From JBCDBY01 sp039182715 (GTDB taxonomy: Bacteria; Planctomycetota; PLA2): DNA of 8,570 nt. Within the stretch, counting starts at the first letter, position 1. Each line of letters opens with the position of its first letter. The position numbers and the translations under genes were made by a program. Location of the stretch: positions 1-8,570 of the forward strand of contig JBCDBY010000197.1 of assembly GCA_039182715.1 (NCBI GenBank), in the 5' to 3' direction. Below the pieces are notes generated by a model. That model saw only the letters and a program-made list of their open reading frames with translations, was not told the origin of the DNA and did not search any database. This document shows positions 1 through 5,807 of the stretch, piece after piece.

Positions 1-531
1 CCAGAGGTCGGCGGCGTTCGCCTGGTCCTTGCGCCAGATGCGCCCCATGAAGCTGTGCAGCACCGCGCGCGCGATCTTGTCGCGCTTGAGCAGGCGCACC
101 GTCACCTCGGTGCCGTCGTACGGCCCGAGCAGCGACCGCAGCGAAACGGGCGCCGGCTCCTCGCGAATGAGAAAGCGCGTCAGGCGCCGGTAGCGCGGAT
201 CGTCCTTCGGCCACGCCGGGTCGTCGGAGTCGATGTAGAGCCGCATGCCCGCGACGAGATCCTCCGGCTTCCAGTCGCCCACGTCCTTCCAGTCGACGTC
301 GAGCAGGCGCCGGCGAAACTCCTCCGCGCGACCCGGCGGCGGCGCGACCGGAGCCGGTTCGACGGCCACCGGCTGCGGCGCCGGCGACGCGCCGGGTTGC
401 GGCTCCGCGCCGCAGCCGATCAGCGCGACGAGGACTGCCGCGGATCGAACGCGTCGCGCAAGCCGTCGCCGAACAGGTTGAAGCCGAGCACGGTCAGGGA
501 GATGGCGAGTCCGGGCGGAAGGACGATCCAT
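1..531 (-). CDS. Predicted lipoprotein of unknown function (partial, C-terminus outside window)
   Basis: An open frame runs on the minus strand from ATG at 531-529 to the left edge without a stop, giving 177 visible residues. Its codons show the strong G/C third-position preference of the neighbouring genes. A short hydrophobic stretch ends in a lipobox-like LIGC, with the candidate lipidated Cys at residue 40. A Pro/Ala-rich linker follows (about 41-67), then a charged soluble region containing a WKDVGDWKPEDL patch near 81-92. This suggests a membrane-anchored periplasmic or surface protein, but I do not recognise the family. The start is uncertain. ATG 531 is the only ATG, GTG or TTG in this frame that leaves the lipobox intact, but it gives an unusually long Arg-rich leader and a 112-base overlap with the upstream dppC-type gene. 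A GAAGGAG precedes it by only 2 bases. It is probably the next cistron of the transporter operon, though a role with the transporter is inference from position alone. Confidence 0.72.
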   Translation of the reverse strand, partial: MDRPSARTRHLPDRARLQPVRRRLARRVRSAAVLVALIGCGAEPQPGASPAPQPVAVEPAPVAPPPGRAEEFRRRLLDVDWKDVGDWKPEDLVAGMRLYIDSDDPAWPKDDPRYRRLTRFLIREEPAPVSLRSLLGPYDGTEVTVRLLKRDKIARAVLHSFMGRIWRKDQANAADLW

Positions 532-1259
532 TGCTCCTTCCCTTGTACATAACGCAGCGCCTTTTGCAGCATGACGCCCCACTCCGGACTCGTCTCCGGC
601 GGTCCCAGGCCGAGAAAGCTCAGGCCCGCGGCGTCGAGAATCGCGATGCCGATGCCGAGCGTGACCAGCACGAGGATCGGCGCGAAGCAGTTGGGCAGCA
701 CGGTCTGCAGCACGATGCGCACCGGCGGTACGCCGAGCGCACGGGCCGCCGCGACGTAGTCGAGCGACTTGACCTGCAGGACCGCGGCGCGCACCTGGCG
801 GATAAAGGGCGGCACGAGCACGACCGCCACCGCGATCACGACCGTCGTCAGCGATGGTTCCCCCAGCGCCGCCGCGATGGCGACCGCGAGCAGCACGGCG
901 GGAAACGCGAGCATGATGTCCACCACGCGCATGATCAGCCCGTCCAGCCAACCGCCCCTCCAGCCGGCCAGCAGGCCGAGCGGCAGGCCGACGAGCAGCG
1001 CGAGACCGACCGCGGAAAGCGCGGTCAGCAACGAGCTGCGCGATCCGTAGACGAGCCGGCTGAAGACGTCGTACCCGTTCTCGTCGGTGCCGAGCCAGTA
1101 CTCGGCGCTGGGCGGCGCGAGCAGGTCGGGCTGGCCCTCGCGCGGGTCGTGCGTGGCGATCAGGTCGGCGAAGATCGCCACGAACGCGAAAAAGAGCACC
1201 AGCCCGGCGCCGAACATCGCCGTCTTGTTGGCGAACAGGATTTTCCAGCGCCGGTTCAC
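420..1259 (-). CDS. dppC: DppC-type ABC transporter permease (peptide/nickel family)
   Basis: This 279-aa inner-membrane permease forms half of the membrane channel of a peptide/nickel-type ABC importer and should pair with the DppB-type protein encoded just upstream. It has an N-terminal transmembrane segment (about 14-34), then the family hallmark WLGTDENGYDVFSRLVYGSR (55-74). A further five hydrophobic segments follow (about 78-98, 114-133, 136-156, 193-213 and 243-264). The EAA loop that contacts the ATPase is recognisable as YVAAARALG (168-176) followed by LPN (188-190). The length is close to that of E. coli DppC (about 300). The start is GTG at 1259-1257, sharing a GTGA overlap with the stop of the DppB-type gene, which implies translational coupling. 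The protein ends with the typical GLRDAFDPR. The symbol marks the family. The transported substrate cannot be read from the sequence, and no DppD/DppF ATPase is in the window. Confidence 0.95.
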   Translation of the reverse strand: MNRRWKILFANKTAMFGAGLVLFFAFVAIFADLIATHDPREGQPDLLAPPSAEYWLGTDENGYDVFSRLVYGSRSSLLTALSAVGLALLVGLPLGLLAGWRGGWLDGLIMRVVDIMLAFPAVLLAVAIAAALGEPSLTTVVIAVAVVLVPPFIRQVRAAVLQVKSLDYVAAARALGVPPVRIVLQTVLPNCFAPILVLVTLGIGIAILDAAGLSFLGLGPPETSPEWGVMLQKALRYVQGKEQWIVLPPGLAISLTVLGFNLFGDGLRDAFDPRQSSSR

Positions 1260-2266
1260 GCCCGCCCCCGTCGCACGCGCGGGTCGATCACGCCGTAGAG
1301 CAGGTCGACCGCGAGGTTGGTGAGGATGAAGACCGTCGCCACCAGCAGGATGCCTCCGACCAGGACCGGTGTGTCGCGCTCGCCCACGCCGCGATCGACG
1401 ATGAAGCGGCCAAGCCCCGGCCAGTTGAAGACCGACTCGGTGAGCACGGCGCCACCCATGAGCGCACCGAACTGCACGCCGGTGATCGTCAGGATCGGGA
1501 TGAACGCGTTGCGCAGCGCGTGCCGCAGGACGACGCGCCGCGTCGTGGCGCCCTTCGCCTGCGCCGTGCGCACGTAGTCCTTGCCGCGCTCCTCCAGCAT
1601 CGCGCTGCGCGTCATGCGCGTGATGACGGCGAGCGGGATCGTCGCCAGCGCGAGGCAGGGCAGCAGGATGTTGCGGAACGCGGAGCCGAAGACGTTCCAG
1701 TCGCCGCGCACGAGCGACTCGAGCAGGTAGAGGTTGGTGACGAAGTGACTCGTGTCGAGCACCGGATCGACCCGGTTCGACGAGTAGCGGAAGCCGAGCA
1801 GGTTCACCGCGATCACGATCAGCATCATGCCGAGCCAGAAGACCGGGACCGAGATGCCGAAGAGCGCGCCGACGTTGACCGCGTAGTCGAGCGGCGTGCG
1901 CGGATAGAGCGCCGAGAGGATGCCGGCCAGCAGACCGAAGAAGGTGGCGATCGTGAGCGCGAACAGCGTCAGCTCGAAGGTCGCCTGCAGCTTTTCGAGC
2001 AGGTCGGGTCCGACCGGCCGGTCATCGAGATAGGAGTCGTCGAAGTCGAGTGTGGTGGCGACGCCGCCGATGTAGCGCCCCCACCGCGCGACGAACGGAT
2101 CATTGAGCCCGCGCTTCTCGCGCCACTCCTCCTTCGCCTGCGGCTGCTTCTCGAATCGCAGGTCGGCCGCATCGCCGGGCAACGCGTCGGAGAGCGCGAA
2201 GACCACCAGCGAGACCACCAGCAGCAGCGGGATGGTCAGCAGGATGCGGCGGACCGCGAAGGTCAC
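1256..2266 (-). CDS. dppB: DppB-type ABC transporter permease (peptide/nickel family)
   Basis: This 336-aa inner-membrane permease is the partner of the DppC-type protein downstream. Residues 5-27 form the first transmembrane helix, followed by the family motif ALPGD (28-32) and a periplasmic segment with REKRGLNDP (49-57). Further hydrophobic helices lie at about 97-120, 131-156, 196-215, 254-275 and 300-325. The EAA-type cytoplasmic loop begins at DYVRTAQAKGA (230-240), and the conserved ESVFNWPGLGRF motif is at 277-288. The C-terminus VIDPRVR is typical. The length matches the family norm (about 340). I chose GTG at 2266-2264 because it places the transmembrane helix at the N-terminus and overlaps the binding-protein stop as GTGA. 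A longer frame upstream would only shadow the binding-protein gene. No clear Shine-Dalgarno site precedes it, which fits coupled translation. The symbol denotes the family only. Confidence 0.95.
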   Translation of the reverse strand: MTFAVRRILLTIPLLLVVSLVVFALSDALPGDAADLRFEKQPQAKEEWREKRGLNDPFVARWGRYIGGVATTLDFDDSYLDDRPVGPDLLEKLQATFELTLFALTIATFFGLLAGILSALYPRTPLDYAVNVGALFGISVPVFWLGMMLIVIAVNLLGFRYSSNRVDPVLDTSHFVTNLYLLESLVRGDWNVFGSAFRNILLPCLALATIPLAVITRMTRSAMLEERGKDYVRTAQAKGATTRRVVLRHALRNAFIPILTITGVQFGALMGGAVLTESVFNWPGLGRFIVDRGVGERDTPVLVGGILLVATVFILTNLAVDLLYGVIDPRVRRGRA

Positions 2267-3810
2267 TTGTTCACTTGGACCGCGCGGAAGTACTCGCCGC
2301 CCGCGGGGTAGATCGTGTAGCCGGTCACGCCCTTCGCGAGCACGCGGAAGTCGGGCACCGTCACGAGCGGCACGCAGGGCATGTCCTCGAAAAGCAGACG
2401 CTGCGCCTCGTGATAGATCTTCTCGCGCTCCTCCCAGACGGGAACGCTGCGCGCCTTCGAGACGAGCTGGTGGTACGCCTCGCTCGTGTAGAAGGAGCGG
2501 TTGTTCGCGCCGGGCGGCACCGCGTTCTCCTTGTCGAGGAGCACGTAGAGGTAGTTGTCCGGATCGCCGATATCCGCCATCCAGCCGATGATGCACGCCT
2601 GGTGCGCCCCGTTGCCGGTCCCCTCGAGGTAGGCGGTCCATTCGACCTTGCGGAGCTTCACCTTGAAGCCGCCCTTCTCGAGCGCCTGCTGGAGCTGGAT
2701 CGCCGTCGCGCCGCTGTCGGGCAGGTAGGCGCGCTGGATGACCGGATACCAGAGCTCGATCTCCACGCCCTGCGGGTAACCGCCCTCGGCGAGCAGCTGG
2801 CGTGCCTTCTCCGGGTCCGGCTCGCGATCCTTCATGGCGAGATGGCCCTTCATCGTCTTCGGGCACATGCTGACCGCCGGCTCGCCGTACCCCGCGTAGG
2901 CCGCCTCGATGAGGCGCTTCTTGTCGATGCACCAGGCGGCCGCCTGCCGCACGAGCTTGTTGTCGAAGGGAGCCTTCTGCGTGTTGAGCGCGAGGTAGCA
3001 GACATTGATGCCGGGCGCGCTGAGCAGCTGGACGTCGGTGCTGCCCTCGAGCCGCTTCACGTCGACCAGCGAGGGGTTGTCCATGCCCTGGATGCCGCCG
3101 GATTCCAGCTCCTTGAGGCGCACCTCCGGCTGCTTGATCGGCTTGAAGATGAGCAGGTCGACGCCGGGGCGGCCGGCGAAGTGATCCTCGAACGCCTCCA
3201 GCTTGATGAACTCGTCCTTCTTCCACTCGAGAAAGCGGAAGGGGCCGCTGCCGATCGGGTTGGTCGCGAAGTCGTTGCCGTCCTCGAAACCGGAGGGCGC
3301 GACGATCGCGGTGCAGAACATCGCCAGTGTCGACAGGAACGGCGCGAAGGTCCGCGAGAGCGTGAACCGGACCGTGTGCTCGTCGACCGCCTCGATCTTG
3401 TCGAGCGCGTCGAAGTTGTCGTTGTAGTACGCGAACGCGTCGTCCGGTCGGCGCGCGGGGTGCGCGGGGTCCTTCTGACGCATGAAGCTGAACACGACCG
3501 CGTCGGCGTTGACCGGCGTACCGTCGTGGAAGGTGACGCCCTGGCGCAGCTTGAACGTCCAGACGGTGCGGGCCTCGTTGTGCTCCCACGACTCCGCGAG
3601 CCACGGGATGATCTCGATGCTCCCCTCCTCGAACGTGACGAGCGTATCGAAGATGTTGGTCAACACCATGACGCTCTCGCCGTCGGTCACGTTGGCGGGG
3701 TCGAGCTTGACCGCATCCCCGGACTTGCCCCAGATGAAGACCGAGCGATCCGACTCCGAGCCGCCGCAGGCGACGGCGAAGAGCAGCGCAAGAAGACAGA
3801 ACGATCTCAT
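2263..3810 (-). CDS. Peptide/nickel-type ABC transporter substrate-binding lipoprotein (SBP_bac_5 family)
   Basis: This 515-aa extracytoplasmic solute-binding protein captures the ligand for the DppB/DppC-type permeases encoded immediately downstream. The N-terminus MRSFCLLALLFAVACGG is a short lipoprotein signal. The predicted lipidated Cys is residue 15, although Ala rather than Leu at -3 makes the lipobox slightly atypical. The SBP_bac_5 signature is clear as VTFHDGTPVNADAVVFSF (92-109). Other family features are NPIGSGPFRF (184-193), PFDNKLVRQAAAWCIDKKRL (281-300) and AYAGYGEPA (304-312). The length is close to that of DppA (535). The ATG at 3810-3808 is chosen because it creates the signal peptide, has AAGGA six bases upstream, and overlaps the der stop as ATGA. 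A longer frame reading into der is a shadow. The ligand could be a peptide, nickel or another small molecule. Nothing visible decides between them. Confidence 0.95.
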   Translation of the reverse strand: MRSFCLLALLFAVACGGSESDRSVFIWGKSGDAVKLDPANVTDGESVMVLTNIFDTLVTFEEGSIEIIPWLAESWEHNEARTVWTFKLRQGVTFHDGTPVNADAVVFSFMRQKDPAHPARRPDDAFAYYNDNFDALDKIEAVDEHTVRFTLSRTFAPFLSTLAMFCTAIVAPSGFEDGNDFATNPIGSGPFRFLEWKKDEFIKLEAFEDHFAGRPGVDLLIFKPIKQPEVRLKELESGGIQGMDNPSLVDVKRLEGSTDVQLLSAPGINVCYLALNTQKAPFDNKLVRQAAAWCIDKKRLIEAAYAGYGEPAVSMCPKTMKGHLAMKDREPDPEKARQLLAEGGYPQGVEIELWYPVIQRAYLPDSGATAIQLQQALEKGGFKVKLRKVEWTAYLEGTGNGAHQACIIGWMADIGDPDNYLYVLLDKENAVPPGANNRSFYTSEAYHQLVSKARSVPVWEEREKIYHEAQRLLFEDMPCVPLVTVPDFRVLAKGVTGYTIYPAGGEYFRAVQVNK

Positions 3811-5141
3811 TCGTGGTCCTTTCCGAAGATCGAGCGGCGGCGCTTGTAGATGGTGCGCACCGGGATTTCCTTGAAGGGCAGCTGCTCGCGCAGCCGGTTC
3901 TCGAGGAAGCGACGATACCCCGACGAGAAGATGCGCGGGTCGTTGACGAACAGCATCAGCGTCGGCGGGTTCACGTCGATCTGCGTGCCGTAGTAGATGC
4001 GCGGGCGGCCCCGGACCTTCACCGGCGGGCGGAAGTCGGTCATCGCCGACTCGATCACCTTGTTGATGTCGGCCGTGCTCACGCGGTGGTTCGCCTGACG
4101 GAAAAGCGCCTGGGCGGTGTCGATGGCGGCGAGCACGTTGCGCCCGTCCGCCGCGGTCGTGAAGACGATCGGCGCGTAGTGCAGGCCCGGCAGCTTCTTG
4201 GCGAGATAGTCGGCGTAGTCCGCCATGTCCATCTGCCCCTGCGCGAGGTCCCACTTGTTGGCCACGATGACGACCGGCTTGACCGCGTCCTCGATGAAGC
4301 TCGCGATCTTGCGGTCGCCCTTGGTGATGTCGTCGGTGCAGTCGAGCAGCAGCAGCGCGACGTCGGCGCGCTTGATGGAGTGCTCGGCGCGCCGCTGCGC
4401 GTAGAACTCGACCGAATCCTGCACCGACGACTCGCGCTTGATACCGGCGGTGTCCGTGATGCGGATGCGCCGGCCGTCCTTCTCGAAGAGCGTATCGACG
4501 GCGTCGCGCGTGGTGCCCGGGATGTCGCTGACGATCGCCCGGTCCGACCCGACGAGATGGTTGAGGAAGGTCGACTTGCCGACGTTCACGCGGCCGACGA
4601 TCGAGATCGTCAGCGCCGGCTCCTCCTCATCGAGATCCTCCTCGTCGACCGCCGGCAGCTCCTCGGCGATGAGCTGGCCGAGGTAGCCCAGACCGATGCG
4701 CTCCAGCGCCGAGATCGGCACCGGGTCCCAGCCGAGCTCCGTGAACTCGGCGACGGTCTGGCTCGCCTCCTTGGACTCGGTCTTGTTCACGGCCAGCGTG
4801 ACGCCCGCCTGGACGCGGCGCAGCGCCGATGCGATCTCGCGGTCCATCGCGGTGAGCCCGTCGCGCGCATCGCAGACGAAGATGACGTGGTCGGCCACGG
4901 CGAGCGCCTGCTCGATCTGCCCCTCGACGTGATCCTCGAGCTGCTGCGTGTCGACGATGCCGATGCCGCCGGTGTCCACCAGCTCGACCGGCTTGCCGTC
5001 CAGCTCGCCGCGCGCCGACACGCGGTCGCGCGTCACGCCCGCCATGTCGTCGACGATCGCATAGCGCCGCCGCAGCAGCGAGTTGAGCAGCGAGGACTTG
5101 CCCACGTTGGGCCGTCCGACGATGGCGACGACGGGAAGCAT
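3807..5141 (-). CDS. der: Ribosome biogenesis GTPase Der (EngA), double-GTPase
   Basis: Der is a cytoplasmic GTPase with two tandem G domains that acts in assembly of the 50S ribosomal subunit. The first domain has the P-loop GRPNVGKS (9-16), the switch region AGVTRDR (34-40), DTGG (56-59), a G4 motif NKTE (119-122) and G5 SA (144-145). An acidic linker (about 165-175) leads to the second domain. That domain has P-loop GRVNVGKS (183-190), GTTRD (209-213), DTAG (230-233) and NKWD (295-298). A C-terminal KH-like domain covers about 355-440, including RPRIYYGTQ and the basic YKRRR. At 444 aa it is of normal size, though shorter than E. coli Der (490). The ATG places the P-loop at the canonical distance. 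In the first domain the usual NKxD Asp is Glu, which is unusual. The gene sits between a 211-aa unknown gene (30 bases away) and a transporter gene that it overlaps by four bases. Confidence 0.98.
   Translation of the reverse strand: MLPVVAIVGRPNVGKSSLLNSLLRRRYAIVDDMAGVTRDRVSARGELDGKPVELVDTGGIGIVDTQQLEDHVEGQIEQALAVADHVIFVCDARDGLTAMDREIASALRRVQAGVTLAVNKTESKEASQTVAEFTELGWDPVPISALERIGLGYLGQLIAEELPAVDEEDLDEEEPALTISIVGRVNVGKSTFLNHLVGSDRAIVSDIPGTTRDAVDTLFEKDGRRIRITDTAGIKRESSVQDSVEFYAQRRAEHSIKRADVALLLLDCTDDITKGDRKIASFIEDAVKPVVIVANKWDLAQGQMDMADYADYLAKKLPGLHYAPIVFTTAADGRNVLAAIDTAQALFRQANHRVSTADINKVIESAMTDFRPPVKVRGRPRIYYGTQIDVNPPTLMLFVNDPRIFSSGYRRFLENRLREQLPFKEIPVRTIYKRRRSIFGKDHE
3817..3821 (-). promoter_or_regulatory. 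Shine-Dalgarno site for the substrate-binding protein gene
   Basis: AAGGA lies six bases upstream of the ATG at 3810-3808, inside the last codons of der. It supports the chosen start and shows that the transporter gene has its own ribosome-binding site despite overlapping the der stop codon. Confidence 0.75.
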
Positions 5142-5171
5142 GACGAGTCGGGCAGTCTACCCCGGCCGACC
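5142..5171 (-). other. Only intergenic spacer, with a possible small hairpin before der
   Basis: This 30-base gap separates the stop of the 211-aa gene from the der ATG. On the minus strand GAG-G-TCGG (5173-5166) could pair with CCGACTC (5151-5145) as a seven-pair stem with one bulged G and a 14-base loop. No T-run follows, so it is not a typical terminator. No clear Shine-Dalgarno site precedes der. TAGACT at 5159-5154 resembles a -10 box but lacks a convincing -35 partner (TTCGGC at 17 bases). A functional role is speculative. Confidence 0.25.
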
Positions 5172-5807
5172 TCATCGCCGAAGCGGCTCGGGAAGCTCGT
5201 CCTGGAGGATCCCGAAGGCGTTCAGCAGGCCCGGCACGTCGAAACTGACGAGGTCCGGCGCCACCCGCAGGAGCACCGCGAGCTGCGTCAGCTCTTCGAA
5301 GAAGCCCGCCTCGAGCGCCTCCTCGGGCATCGCGTCGACCGGCGCGAGCAGCCAGCCGCGCTCGACCTCCGTAAGCGCCCCCTCGGCGTCGTGACGCTCC
5401 AGCCAGGCAAGCAGCCGCGCCGGCTCCTCCGCACGCCCCTCCCAGCTCTCGTCCTCGAGCTGTGCCCGCGCCACCAGCGCGGTGAGCGCGAGGCCGCGGT
5501 GCACGGGGTCGACGGGCCGGCTGCCCTCCGTCGCCGCGGCGACGCGAGCGGCCCACGCGCCCGGCACGCGCAAGGCCGCGAGCGGGTCGAGCGAGCGGTC
5601 CTGCCGTCGTCGCAGTTCGGCCGACAGCTCCCGCGGGGAGAGCACCGTCATCGAGACCGGGCCGTCGTCCGTGTGCAACACGGCGCGCACCGGCGTGCGG
5701 ATCGGGCCGCGCCGGAAGATCTCCAGGCGATGCTGCGGGAAGGCCTGCTGCAGCGAGCGCAGGGCGCGGCGCGCCGGGAGCGGGAGAAAGACGATCTCCT
5801 CAGCCAC
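5172..5807 (-). CDS. Uncharacterised 211-aa soluble protein
   Basis: I do not recognise this protein with confidence. It has no signal peptide or transmembrane helix and is rich in Leu, Ala, Arg and Glu, suggesting a mostly helical cytoplasmic protein. Residues 1-58 look like a small mixed segment with alternating hydrophobics (LEIFRRG, VRAVLHTDDGPVSMTVL). Residues about 100-185 are helical: HRGLALTALVARAQLED, LLAWLERH, LTEVERGWL, then FFEELTQLAVLL. That second pattern faintly recalls the DUF4272 family from memory, which is a lead only. The GTG at 5807-5805 is chosen because it overlaps the stop of the YbbP-type gene by eight bases and has GGGAAG nine bases upstream. The gene lies between the permease and der, so it should be co-expressed with both. 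Its role is not deducible from position. Confidence 0.8.
   Translation of the reverse strand: MAEEIVFLPLPARRALRSLQQAFPQHRLEIFRRGPIRTPVRAVLHTDDGPVSMTVLSPRELSAELRRRQDRSLDPLAALRVPGAWAARVAAATEGSRPVDPVHRGLALTALVARAQLEDESWEGRAEEPARLLAWLERHDAEGALTEVERGWLLAPVDAMPEEALEAGFFEELTQLAVLLRVAPDLVSFDVPGLLNAFGILQDELPEPLRR

Noticed and set aside
55..552. A 165-codon plus-strand open frame opposite the partial lipoprotein
   Set aside because: It is Arg-rich with no recognisable motif, and codon third-position bias favours the minus-strand frame.
1256..3604. A long minus-strand frame that would extend the DppB-type permease by about 446 residues
   Set aside because: The extension is Arg/Gly/Ala-rich and is the shifted frame of the binding-protein gene. 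The permease's first transmembrane helix begins right after the GTG at 2266.
2275..3849. A 524-codon plus-strand open frame opposite the binding-protein gene
   Set aside because: It has repetitive Leu, Arg, Asp and Val composition and lies opposite a well-supported SBP_bac_5 protein.
2263..4254. A longer version of the binding protein that begins inside der
   Set aside because: The extra N-terminal residues are a shifted frame of der, and they would bury the signal peptide that begins at the ATG at 3810.
5154..5159. TAGACT as a -10 promoter box for der
   Set aside because: The -35 position reads TTCGGC, a poor match, and a single hexamer in a short gap is weak evidence.
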